Source: Colias croceus
Taxonomy: Eukaryota; Arthropoda; Insecta; Lepidoptera; Pieridae
Direction: 5' to 3'
Length of the DNA: 64,000 nt
Assembly: GCF_905220415.1 (NCBI RefSeq)
Contig: NC_059544.1
Location: 5,582,501 to 5,646,500, forward strand
The position numbers were made by a program, and so were the translations under genes. Below, in pieces: positions 12,267 through 25,800 of the stretch (position 1 is its first letter; each line of letters starts with the position of its first letter). The notes below the pieces were generated by a model. It did not search any database and was not told the origin of the DNA. It saw only the letters and a list, made by a program, of their open reading frames with translations.

Positions 12267-12515
12267 ATGAGTTATACGTTGTACCATTCGCTGGGCCGTA
12301 TTCGCCGCGGCCGCGCCGCTAGCCGTTGCGCCTGGCTGATCCGTGTTACAGCACAAGACAGCTGAAATTTCTGTTATAAGGTATAGCCTATTGTACATAT
12401 ATGTATATTGTATATGTATCTATGTATATTTAGATTTTCTATTTTGAAATAGAAATACAAAGCGTTTTTTTTTTTGCCACCATGTAAAAAAATATAAATC
12501 TTATTAATATACTTA

Positions 12516-13246
12516 GTTATCCACTCAACGGTCGGGCGCTCAAAACATCCTTACCCACTTAACGGTTCAACGCCTCCTGGCGGCAACTATTTTGACCTGC
12601 TCGAATGGTTCTATGCTCCCTGGAGGCAAGCACGCAGCTGTTTTAAATATCCACTTTAAAATACACCAAACTCTTCCTGTCCCTGTCCAACTTATACAAA
12701 TTGTAATCTACACATCCCATTCTAACTATATTCGAAGAATTATGGTCAAGGTCGATACAATTTTGTCGCGTTATGTTAGTTTGAAGTTCGTCGTAGTCTT
12801 GGGAGTCTTTTCATTTTCTGTCTTCAAATAAATAATATTTTTATATGAGATGTGGTATTTTATCCTAAAACAACATTGTAAAGTATAAAATAAATTTGAA
12901 TCAAATAAATGTTTGTGTATCAGTATTATCACATGTTTTAACAAGAAAATGGTGAAATATTTCTTTGCAACTTCAACTCATTATTTTTAATTGAATTTCA
13001 AATAAAAATACGATGTAAATAATACTGTCTTAATGGAAATTTCACTGGAATTACGAGTAATTCTTTTATTTTTTATAAGTGTTTGCCATTTTTGAGAAAT
13101 CTTCATTACAAGCCGATTGCGCGCCCGCGAGCGGGAGTACGCGCGAGAGGCCTAACCAATGACCACGTAAGGATGTTTGGAGCGCCCGACCGTTGAGTGT
13201 TGACCGTTAAGTGCCTCCAGGAGGCGTCGAACCGTTGAGTGGTTAA
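12516..13246. mobile_element. TIR element with ACTCAACGGT termini
   Basis: The left end GTTATCCACTCAACGGT is mirrored at the right as GTTAACCACTCAACGGT (one mismatch), followed on both sides by further inverted words (CGCCTCCTGG, CGGGCGCTC, CTTAACGGT). About 730 bp, no transposase frame: a non-autonomous DNA transposon. Target duplication not certain. Confidence 0.75.
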
Positions 13247-14323
13247 CACACAACACAGAAAAATAAGATAGCAATGGTGACAAAAAGGACTCCCCGTCAG
13301 CAAAGGGGCAGCCATTATTTAAAATGTAGGTATTGCTGCTCTGATTTTCAGAGGAGGCCACGTGACTGTATCCAATGATTCAGTACTAAATTGCGTACCT
13401 ATGTACGATATGTAAGATTTCAGTACTAAGTTATGTATTTTACCGACGTCGACTTTCTAAACTTGATTGTGCGTTATAATCCTAGAATACCTAGGTATCT
13501 TGTTACATTTACAAACTCAACTAAATATTTTTGTAATGTGAAACCCTATATTTGATACCTTCTTACCTTCTCACATGTCTGATTTCTGAAACTAAGTGAA
13601 AACAATGATTACTTAACCTTTTAAATATAAATACCTATAATGTTTGTGGCAAAATAAAGATTTATTTTATTTATTTACATATTTACTCCATAACATTACC
13701 TACCATTATTAGTAATGAATAGTAAACAACATTATTTTTACATCAATTGTAATTAATTATTCGAAGAATTATCAATAGCAAATAATAATATTAGAATAAG
13801 TATCTCAAATATCAATGTGCATCGAAAGTCACTCGAACTACATTTGTTTTTTGGCTTCTTAAACCCTAATTGTGTTTGAAATTAGCAACCTTAATTACTT
13901 CAAATTTTTTATCTCATATCTTAACTTTATTTTTTGTCTATTGTAAATTAACTTTATTTTTAACGATTAATATCTACATATTGTATTCTAAAAAATAAAA
14001 CAATGTATAAATACTTAGTTACATCATTTTATCAAATACGATATTTTGCCATCTGCATTATCTTTTACAACTTATGTAACAAAAATAATGAAAACTTAAA
14101 AAGCTCTATATATGTATTATGTAAAAGCTGCCACTAAGCGTATTTCTCAAGCATCTTAAACAGATTCATTCACATCAACTCTAGATAAATAACGATCTTG
14201 CATAACAATTAGATAAATTATAATAAATGTTAACCACGTGTTCTGTTAGGTACCTACCTACTTACTAAGATGTTTAAAATCTTAGTAGGTTGCCTATCTA
14301 CCTACTTTAATTATATTGAGATA

Positions 14324-14493
14324 CTAGCGGTCCGCCCCAGCTGCGCCCGTGGTTCATTTTTACGTTTTCTCTCCATAAGAACCATCCTCGTACTTCAAGA
14401 AATGTAATAAAAAAAGAATTAACGAAATCGGTTCAGTTGTTCTCGAGTTATGCGCTTACCAACACATTTTGCGATTCATTTTTATATTATAGA
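14324..14493 (-). mobile_element. Helitron-like element, ACTAGCGGTCCGCCCC type, copy 1
   Basis: Read on the minus strand it starts TCTATAATATAAA after A and ends GGGGCGGACCGCTAG before T. It matches 33682-33850 over its whole length. Non-coding, non-autonomous. Confidence 0.75.
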
Positions 14494-14663
14494 TGTATTT
14501 AAAATTAACTCCATAAAAAATTCAAATTAAGACCTGCGATCATATTCATCTCGCATTTAAATAGGTATGTTAATAATATAATATAATGACATGAATTGTT
14601 ATAATAGGTAGGAATCTACGGCAGGTGGCAGGTGTTTAAAAAACCATATTACGTAACTCGTAA

Positions 14664-15057
14664 GGGCCGGCGCCCACTGCCGGCACGGCACGGCATGGCA
14701 CGGCAGAGCATCCCGCGTCGTGCAATGGCATCCCGCGGCGTGCAGTGGCATCCTGCTAAAAGCCCCACTAATGCTGCATAAGTTTCAACCTTATTTCAAT
14801 TAGCTAGCAATCATAATTCCTCGACCCCAAAGTGACGCATACGCCTCGCGGGATGCAATGGCGCGCCGCGGCATCCCAGTAAGACGCGTCATGCTGCAGC
14901 ATCCTGCGACACGTCGCGGCATCGTGGCATCGAAATAAAGTAACTTGAATTCTAAACTGATTGAAATAAGATTCAAAATAACTTCATTAGTAATAAAATC
15001 CTCTGCCCTGCCATGCCATGCCGCGGCCGTGCCGGCAGTGGGCGCCGCGGCCGGCCC
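14664..15057. mobile_element. GC-rich Harbinger-type MITE with TAA target duplication
   Basis: Termini GGGCCGGCGCCCACTGCCGG and CCGGCAGTGGGCGCCGCGGCCGGCCC are inverted repeats. TAA occurs immediately outside both ends (14661-14663, 15058-15060), a 3 bp duplication as made by PIF/Harbinger elements. The interior repeats GCATCCCGCGGCGTGCA-like words. No transposase. Its GC content stands out sharply against flanking DNA. Confidence 0.85.
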
Positions 15058-16890
15058 TAATAACTATAAAAAATGAACATAAGACGTGTGTCTTGATTTT
15101 TGTGACAATTTCTTCTAGGGGGGTTATAGATTGTGTAACACATAGGGAGGGCGGGGGTAAAAAAAGGTGATTTGATGAACGGATGAATGGATGAATGAAC
15201 CTATTCTAATACTTACATATTTTTTTAGGTCTTTCATTTAAAATATGTTACTTAAAATAGATAGGTACTTATGTATGCTTTTTTACGAAATAACGCATGC
15301 AAGTATGAAGTAATACATAAATTATTGATTTCATTAATATTTTATTAATAGGTAAAAAAGAACAGAATATAAGCCTAAAAGGGTAGGTACCTACATGTTC
15401 TTCTTTACAATTTTAATGTTTAAAAAATGTAGGTACAACAATAAACTAACATACATTTAATAACAATATAAAATGTACTGTAATATTTAAAAAACAATTT
15501 AAAAGAATATTTGGTACTTTAAAAAAAATCGATTAACACCTAATCTTAAATTCTAGGTACATATACATATTTTATTTACGTAAAACGGTAGGTACGTTCG
15601 CTTTGTAAGTCGTAAAATTGTCTAAATATCACTATTTAGATAATTTTTAGACTATATTTATTTTAAATTGCTAAGTAATAAGATATTATATTATTCAACA
15701 ATTTATTTCGACTCAAAATAAGGCAAAATGTAAGTATTCTTAATTGGGCCATGTATAAGATTACAACCTGAAGTTTTTATAAAATTTAATAATGAATTTT
15801 GCAATCAGCAAGACTAATGATAGGTACCTATAGGATCTTATATAGTATGTTTTATAGAGACGAGAGACAATATAAATATGATATTATATAAATAGATAGG
15901 TATTTAAGGTAAAAATATTGTTAATAAATTCCCTTACGCAATAATTAATATAAGTTTCGTTAGTTTATTTTAATATTCACTTTCTACAGGTAAAATTATT
16001 GGTTTCTTCACCAGTAATATTCGATTCAGTAATATTCCAGTAATACGATAGTTCATTACTTTGTTCTTACTTTGTTGCAGTGTTTATTGCGCTAGATCTT
16101 TATACAATTTTTAACACTTCATATAGGTACTTTTAAGCATGAAAAACTATAGACTACAGTGAAGGTAATCCCATAGGTATTAAGTAAACCCACTACACAA
16201 GTGTAAGTAAAATTAGAATATGTTTAAAAACCACTTAAACACTATTACTATTTTATTAGCAGTTTGAATCGAACATTTTCTTAAACAGAGGAAAGGCTAA
16301 GACTGCACTATTTATAATAGACATACAATAAAGGACTTATAATTATAGATAGAAATTAAGATTTAATCGTATAACTAGTGTCTATAGTAATGTGCGTTGT
16401 AATCTTAGTTTAATAACGCCTCGATCGTTAATCTTCATGCAAGCTTCTTCTAAAGTAAGGCGTAAACCAGATTGTTTTTTGATGTACCCGTAATCACTAC
16501 GTACTAATAAGTAGGTATTTTATTATGTGAGAAGCCTTTTTTGAAGTGAAACTTCTTTAGGCATGATGAGAGTAAAACTTCAAGGTCGCGCCATGGCAAT
16601 ACTGTCACGTCATCGAGTAAGGCGACGACTTTGGTATCTTTAAATCTTGCCAAAAAAGTTTCACTTCTGACACGTGACACGATTTTTTTTAACTGATTTA
16701 TTGTGACACCCAATTCAACAACACAAATCACAATATGTTTAATTGTCGCAAATGCCTTTACTAGCTTGGCCTTAACAACTGAAGACACGTTAAGGCTGAA
16801 TAAGATAAATTGGTTGAGTTTAAAATTGCCTCACTATTCTTGCACGTAGTTGGGCATTCTAGGCATTATTATTCTAAGGTTGTAATGCTG
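15058..16890. other. AT-rich downstream region of XDH, one unassigned ORF
   Basis: Mostly AT-rich with no recognised element. A 94-codon minus-strand frame at 16788-16504 lies directly downstream of the XDH stop; its wording (for example TVLPWRDLEVLL) matches no family I know, and it may be repeat-derived. A TTTATT (AATAAA on the minus strand) at about 16699-16704 is a possible XDH polyadenylation signal. Confidence 0.4.
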
Positions 16891-16897
16891 CGGTGCG

Positions 16898-19800
16898 TTA
16901 GGGAATGACGTTCCATGGGCGTCCAACATTTTCGATAGTTGGTTTAACCTGTAAAAAAACAATGAACTATAATAAACACATAATACCTATTAAATATTCT
17001 TAATGATATTAAGGCATATTTTTATATCGATTCTTTAACCTAAAAATGATTATAAATTTATAAAGAATGGAAAAAATTCTATCACTAGCCGGGACTCTAC
17101 CTCTCTACCCTCTATATGTGTGCTAAATTTCATTGTAGGTAATCGATTCAGTAGGATTTGCGTGAAAGAGTAACAAACAATCTATTGTAAGACATACACA
17201 CACATCCTCACAAACTTTCGCATTTATAATATTAGTAGTAGGATAGGATTTGAATGCCATTTTTTTTTTTTTTTATGAGAGAGGAGGCAACAGAGCAGAC
17301 GCGACGCCTGATGGTAAGCGTTCAGCGTCGCCCATAAGCACACACAACGCCAGGGACATTGGGAGTATGTTGCCGGCCTTTTAAAAAAGAATACGCTCTC
17401 TTCTTAAAGGTCCCCAGATTGTAACCATTCGGGAATACCGTACTAGGAAGCTGGTTCCATAAGACTGTTGTGCGCGGAAAGAAGCTCCGTTTAAAGCGCA
17501 CAGTTGTCGACCGCCAGCAGTCAAGGTGGTGAGGGTGGTATTTCTGTTTATGGCGGGCTGTGCGGTAATGGAACTCAGCGGTGGGTAATGTTCCAAACAA
17601 TTCCTCAGAGCACTCCCCATAGTAAATGCGGTAGAGAACGCATAAGGAAGCGATATCTCTTCGAAACGCCAGAGTATCAAGCCGATCGGTGAGACTCGGT
17701 TCGCCAACGAGTCGTACAGCTCTCCTTTGAATGCGGTCAAATGGAAGGAGGTATTGCTGGGGTGCCCCGGCCCAGAGATGGGAACAGTATTCCATGTGCG
17801 GTCTGACTTGCGCCTTATAAAGACTGAGGCGATGACGCGACGTGAAATACTGTCCCGCTCTACAGAGCACACCAAGTTTCTGAGAAGCCAACTTGGCTTT
17901 GCCTACCAAATGACAGGAAAACTGCACGTTACTCGAGATTTCGAGACCGAGAATACTAATACTAGCTGTGGCTGATAGAGGAGTGCCCTGAAAAATAGGG
18001 GTTACATCGAAGGGAAGCTTTTTTGCGGTAAACGCGCAAACCTGTGTCTTCTTCGGGTTGAATTCGACTAAATTTAGTCGACCCCAATTAGAAACTTCGT
18101 CTAAAGAAGCCTCAATTTCAGACACGAGGTTGTTCCGGTACTCAATGACGCGATCCCGAGAGACATTGCATTGGCCGGTGTAAACTGCATCACCAGTGCT
18201 GTCGTCTGCATAGCAATGAATGCTGCTGTTGCGCAGCATATCATTGATATGCAGAAGGAACAGAGTGGGAGACAGAACGCAACCTTGTGGGACACCAGCA
18301 TTCACAGGCTTAGGGTCGGTGCAGGAACCGTCGATAACGACACGCATGCTACGCTCTGTGAGAAAACTGGCTACCCACTGGCAAAGTCTCTCGGGAAGCC
18401 CATAGCATGGAAGTTTTGCTAAGAGCGCTTTGTGCAAAACCCGATCAAAAGCTTTCGCTATGTCCAAACTGACCGCCAAGCCTTCACCCTTGCTCTCAAT
18501 CGCTGCAGCCCATCTGTGAGTTAAATATACAAGAAGATCCCCAGCTGAGCGACCGCGACGGAAACCGTACTGTCGGTCACTAATCAGCTGGTGATCCTCC
18601 AGATATTTCAGTAGTTGGCGATTAATAAGGGATTCCATTATCTTGGAGAGCAAGGAGGTGATTGCTATAGGTCGATAATTGGACGGATCAGAGCGATCGC
18701 CTTTTTTCGGGATTGGGTGCACTAACGCTGTCTTCCATGAATTCGGGACAACGCCTGTGGAGTAGGAGTACCGGAAGAGTCGCGTGAGGACCGGTTCTAG
18801 CTCAGGTGCGCACATCTTCAGCACAATTGGAGGAATACTGTCGGGGCCACTCGACTTGTGGACATCTAGGGCAAAAAGTGCTTTACGCACAGCGCTCTGG
18901 GTGAACCGGATGTCCGGCATAGAGCCCTCATACCGCGGGATGGTAGGCGGCGAGTTTCCCATGTCATCCAAAGTCGAGTTTGCGGCGAAAAGGGAGCCAA
19001 GAAGATCGGCCTTCTCCTTTGCCGTGTGGGCCAACAAGTCATTCTCCATGCGCAGAGATGGTAGTGACGGCTTGCAGAAGTTTCCTTGCACAGCTTTGGC
19101 GAGAGCCCAAAAGGCGCGCGTTCCCGAAGGAAGTTGGGCAAGTTTCTCGCCAAGCTTAGCAATATGCTCTGACTTTGCTTTTGCAATTGCTCTTTTGAAG
19201 GACCTAGAGGCTGAGTTTAGTTCTCTCTTAAGTGTATAGGCGTTTGGATCACTAGCCATAAAACCAAAAATATCAAATTCAAGCACAAAATAGGAATTGT
19301 ATATTTTATCTATAATCTATAATCTATATACAATACCTATTTCGTGATAAATTTAACTAAACAATAATAAAAAATTTTGGTAGGATTGTAGGTACGAAAA
19401 AATTTAACAATTAAAATGATTTCTTACTGGTTACTACATTTTCATTATCCCAATTAAATTTAAAAAATGGCGGTTCTGGATTTTTTATGAATTATTAAGC
19501 CTGTAGTTTCTATCGTTTTTTAATCATCCGTGATTGCGATCATGTAACACATTATACATGTGCCTATTGTTAGTGAACAGGTTTTAATAAATTACAACTG
19601 ATTAGTAAATTATACATGAATGACGGTTTATAATCCATAACACAATATTCCTAATTTACAAAAAAAGAACCTTATTTACGCTGAGGTACGAAATATAGAG
19701 TATAAAAATTTATAAGTATTTTTTATCGACATCCGACTGTATGAAAAGACCTAAAACTTATGTTGTTTGCAACACAAAGCAAATTTTTATTTTTTGTCAC

Positions 19801-22800
19801 TCACAGCGGAATGTCCTGAAAATTTTACAAGGAGAGCGAGAGAGCCAGCTTAGTCATTAAAAATAATAACGCAGTAGATGTATCGACCGTTAGCTACGCG
19901 TGATTAAAATGCATCACCTGTGAAATTACTAGCGAATGCTACCTATATACTGCACGATACATACACTTTTTACACCTATAACAATTACTCAGAGATAAAT
20001 TAACTTATATTAATCACATAGTTCACTGATTGCCTAACGAACTGTGGCTTTTTTGCACACATGGTGATTGCTTTCACGTAATACGATTTTGTAAACATAG
20101 TTGTTAATGCTTTACCTACTTTAATTAACATTGTAGCACTATTGCTATTTATAGCTTGTAGCTATAAAGCATTTTTACGTTATTTATTCAGCAAACAAGT
20201 TACGTTTAAACTTTAAGGTAAGTACCTAGGTATAATAATAAAATTTATTCTCATGGGCATTCGCTATCGCATCCTTTCTGAAATTAAATGCCTATAAAAT
20301 ACTTAACTATTTAATTTATAATTTTCCAAATCTCACATTGATTATATAACATATTATAATTTAAAATATTTAAACATTATAGATGTTCGGTTGAACTATG
20401 CGAAACATTTGCATTGCAATTTGCACTAGCAGCAACGTGGTGGTAAAAGTTACGACTCACGTGCTAGGAATATTGAATAATTAACATGCAAGCATGAGCA
20501 ATTTTCATTGTGGAAATAAATAAATACTTACTATAAAAAAAGAATTTACATAGACATTCCAGTTTTTATATCCTATTAAAAATACATTACAAAAACGAGA
20601 TAGCCGTGTTATATGGATTTATAATAATAGTAAACTTATAACTATCTCGCTTTCCGCTTGCTGATTTACAGATGTGCACTGAAAAAGTCATGGAAAAATT
20701 GCTTTTCACTCTCTAAATTGAATACACTTTTTGTTGTCAGTAGCGCCCATGCTTCAAGTTGAATCATAACTATCTCAAGACTCAATACCTCATATAAATT
20801 GTTCTGTAAATTATGGCTGACACCTAGATTACACATGTGTATATAATATCTAGATAACATAATTTCAGATTGAAATATCGTGTTATCGTATATTTATAAC
20901 TATTTAAAAGTCAATATAATTTTTTTTTTATTGCTACGAGCAAATGCTAAAAATGATTTGGCCTTTGAACGGATTGATAACGAAGTGTCACTTAACTTTA
21001 TCTGTGGTTCATAAATTATGATAAAGACAGGGGGCACTACACCTATAATATAACCATACATTAATTATGATAAAAGTTATATCTGTTTGTTCCAGCGAAT
21101 CTATGAAACCGCAGGACCAATTTTGACGGGACGGGATTTTCACGGGCATTTCATTCAACATAGGTATTTGGGTATTAGGCAGGTATCACGTGGGTACCGT
21201 AGCGACAAATTTTATATGTAAAAATTATCATTAGGTATATGTTTCAAACTAGCATGATATAACCACAGACTAATAATAATATACTACGTATACAAATATA
21301 ACCGAGTCTTTACTCTCAGACGTAAAATATCATGAAAGATAACATTTAACGGACTTTTTTTTCCTGTTTCCACTCGTGCATAACGTAAATTTGCAAAACA
21401 CAAAACTATAGGTACCTATCTACTTTTTTAACTTTTATTTTAAACTAGCTTCCGCCCGCGACTCCGTCCGCGCGGATGTCAGTCTTCGCGTGGATGGTTT
21501 ATTTCTCCATTTAGAACTGGGAAGATATTTCTCACTAAATAATATTAGACGATCACTCTCGCTCGCCACACTGGACACATCCGCTCGCATCAAAATTCAT
21601 TCATAAATAATATGCATCGCGCGGCGCGGAACGCCGTCCTTAATCCTTATACAGGGTGTAATCGTTAAGTATGCACAGGCGATTATTCCGTAACTATTAC
21701 AGATATCAAAAAACCTTCGTTTCTTTCTCGTTTTATTTTTAAAAATTTATTATGGCCATTTTACTCATTAGGTTAAGTACTTTCGATATCAGTTTAAAGT
21801 TTTTTGGTATCTGCAATAGTTACGGAATAATCGCTTGTGCACACTTAACGATTACACCCTGTATAGGTCGAGTCGGGGAGGCGTGGCGTCGTGCGGCCCG
21901 CGTGTGCCGCAAACGGTTCAAGCCAAATCCGACTTTCGGCGCTTCAGGTTACGGTGCTGAATCCACTGCGGGTAACGCAACGTGCGTTTGCGGTTCTACA
22001 GAACAACGTTCTACGGTCTATGGATAAAACTGTTTTTTTTTTCTACGTATTCTTCCAGGATAAAAAGTATCCCATTTTATGTCCATGATAATAAGGTCTA
22101 ATTATACCAAGTTTCATCGAAGTCGAACCGTTAGTTTTTACGTGATGCCTGAATATACAGACAGACAGACAAAAATTTATTTATCACATATTTGGGTTTG
22201 GTTTCGATCCAGTAACACTTCCTGCTATTTATTTTTTCAATATTTTCAATGTACAGAATTGACCCTTCTACAGATTTATTATAATAATAATATGTATAGA
22301 ATAGATGGTTCTCGTCATATCATTTTTTTGGAAAAATAGTCTATGTTTTTAAAACCTTCACCACTTTTTATTCCATTTACTAACGTATTTATTTATTTAT
22401 TTAAATAAATAAATAAATAAAAGTTAATAAAGAAGATAAATAAAGAAGTTTCACTTCAAAAATTGTTTCGGTAAAGTACGACCAAACAAAGACCACCACA
22501 TATTTTAAGTACCTGTTTTGTAATATCATCTTCACACGCCATCCGTATACGAGCGCATGTGGCGGGAGCTTCGAGAACAAATTCAGGATCGACTCCAGAA
22601 TCCATACGAGCAGATTTGATGGCTTCTTTTATAGCGAAATACACAGACGCCGCCAAGAATAAGGGAGGTTCACCTACAGCCTGAAATTGAAATAGTCAAA
22701 ATCAAAATCAAAAAAAAAATCAAAAATATTTATTCGTTAACAAATATGTTTACAATTATATCAGTCATTGAGACATCCTTTTAAGCATTTATAAGCTTGT

Positions 22801-25800
22801 GGTAGAATATCTCGCTCTTCCTAGAGTACATTACCATTTATTGTTACACGAATAACATTTCCTTAATAAAGTAAAAAGTGATATAAAGATAAATGGGTAT
22901 GTAAAAACTATTCAGATATACTTTATGGAACAGAACAGGTGTGTATCTTTGTGTATGTGTGTGTGTGTGCGTGTGTGTGTAATGTGTAAGTATATATTAT
23001 ATATGTTGCTTTATTTAAAAAATATTTAATTTAATTTTAATAATTCCTCTATATCCTCATAATTTTTATATTTTAACCACTTAATGAGTTGTAATTTACA
23101 CTCCTTCGCTGTTTTTGGATAATGGATGGAAATAGTACTAATATAAACTACAACAATCGGAGCAGTAATCAGTCAGTAATTCCCGAGTTTAGCGTGTTCA
23201 CACAAACAAACTCTTCAGCTTTATATTATTTGTGCCAATACAAAGAGATAACGCCCATTAAAATTCCTTTGTAAAATTCCGTTGCATACTAGTAACTTGA
23301 TTGTTTATATTACCTAAATGTATGGAATTCTAGACCGTGAATGCTGTGTACCTACACTTTTTTGAATTAATTACGTAAAAAAACGTACCTACATGTGTAA
23401 TTGTGTATGTTATTATGTGAGAGAAAATAATGCCAGACTAGAAAATTACATACATTCATGAATAATTATGAGTGGCGCCAATATAATACCTGTGTAAATT
23501 GTAAAACTCATACCATCTTTACTTATGTACTTAGACGTACATTGTTAGACGAATTAAAATGTTTATTTAATTTTTAAAAACGTATGTACAATGTGCATTT
23601 TAATTAACACAGTCCAGATGCCTGCACGAAACGCACTGAGGAAAGATTTCATAAAATTAATTATCAAGAGTCGAGAACATCGAAGGCCTGTACAGTGTAC
23701 AATGTTTATTTAACTCAGCCCCCGGAATCACAGACACAATAGAAAATCTATTGTGTCGTGGTCCGATCGGGCCGCTCGAGGCTCAATGGGATAATGGAGT
23801 TTCTTATAAGATTAAATATTATAGAGAAAATTAAATTTATTTCTTTAATTTACCTTAGACGAGTAAACAGCACGAGGGTTGGGAGCACCTTTCAACAATG
23901 AAACGTTGAATTCCTTTGGTATGTCAGAGAACCCTGGAATCTTATAAGCGCCTGGGCCACGCGACAAAATCTCTCCCGTTGGCGAATATAACATCTCTTC
24001 CATTGTAAACAGCCCATAGCCCTGCATAAAACCACCTTCGATTTGGCCAATATCAATTGCAGGATTAAGACTTTCCCCGATGTCCATGACAATATCCGTA
24101 CGCAACACTTGGTGATCACCAGTCAAGCAATCAATTTCAACCTCAGAACATGCCACGCCAAACGTGTAATATTCAAAGAGCGTGCCAGAATTCGTTTTAG
24201 GATTAAATTGTATCTTTGGAGAAGCATAAAATCCAGTTGCAGAAAGACTTATTCTTTCTAAATATGCTGCAGAGATCCAGTCTTCCCATTTGCCATTTGG
24301 ATTGCTTTTCTTAATCGGTTCCAAACGCTCGTTAAGTGTCTTGCAGGCGTTTAATACGGCCATTCCGTACAGATCAGAACTGACACTTGCTGCTGTGGGT
24401 GAAGAATTCGGTACTTTATCTGTAGACATTTCACTGATATGAATTTTGGACACTTCTATATCTAAGACTTTGGATGCGACTTGAATCATTTTTGTGAAAA
24501 GCCCCTGTCCCATTTCTATGCCTCCAATTGATATAAGCACTGATCCGTCGCAGTATATCAACACTAGAGCTCCACCTTGCATCAACATGTCAATTTGGAA
24601 TGATATACCATACTTAGTAGGTGTTAATGCCAGTCCTTTCTTTTTCCATCGATTCATTCTAAAAATTAATCAAATCATAATTAAGTACAAACACGTACAA
24701 ACACTTTATTTTTTTAGCATTCTTTAATTCGTTATATTAAATTCTCATAAAATATTTTAATTATTTTAACGTGTCTACACTTTTACGATTAGGTACGTAA
24801 TAAAAGTGAAAAAGTACGGGACGAAAAGTGAAAGTATGCATGTTATTTAAATTTATAAATTCACTGAAAATTTGAGATCTCTTTTTTCGTTTTAATGAAT
24901 CAATAGCTTGCCTTTGTTGCATGTAAAATTCAAATAAATAAAAAAAAAGTATTTTTGGAGATTAGGTACTGACTGGAAAGACTTTAAATATACATTGTTG
25001 TACATCTTTGCCAAGTCACACGACATTCAGCTTAATTGGTTCAGCACACGTTCAGCAGCTTTTTGTATAAAGCATGCACACATCGTATATTAACTTTATA
25101 ATAATTAATCTAATAAGAATAGTCGTTGATATTTTAAATGTTATTAGTAGTAGAATAAATAAATATACGGTTTATTTAATAACATTAAATTACATTTAGT
25201 TTTAAGCAAAAAATAGACATACCTATTGAATTCTTGTACTTTGCTCTTCCTTTGCCAATAATTGGATGTTTCAATGCATTCTTGCCAACATCTTTTTATT
25301 GTACAATGTATTAGCTCTTGGTCATAATATGTGAAATCTCCTTCGTTATACATATTGACAGTTATAATTTCTTCATAACTTTTATTCAACGCATTCGCAA
25401 CATCTCTTATCATGGATTCGGTAGCAAACATAGCTTGAGGACCACCAAAACCTCTGAATGCAGTATTTGAAGGAGTATTTGTTTTACAAAGGTTCAAATT
25501 TATAACGATATTTGGTATTTTGCAACAATTATCCAAATGAGTCATCACTCTTTCCAACATCTGAAAAAATTATATACTTAATATATATTTTTTTTATTCC
25601 AAGAAGACAATATGTTTATATTTAAATTTGTTTTTGCGATTCGGTGTAGATAGTGCTTAAGATTGAATTTTTCATGTTTATTTTAGTTAGTTGTTTGCAG
25701 TATCTATGCTTAAAATAATTTTTTGATTAATTAAAATTAAATTTCTTTGCACTTACCGAGGGCGATATATCCAAATAGTTCCCTCCATTTGCGTAGACGT

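Noticed and set aside
12592..12831. 79-codon plus-strand ORF
   Set aside because: Lies inside the TIR element at 12516-13246 with no domain; a chance frame.
16504..16788. 94-codon minus-strand ORF just after XDH
   Set aside because: No recognisable domain, no splice partners, and it lies outside the completed XDH frame. It may be repeat-derived.
17381..19239. Several long frames overlapping the LINE on both strands
   Set aside because: They are frame shadows of the reverse transcriptase, whose motifs are on the 19286-17322 minus frame.
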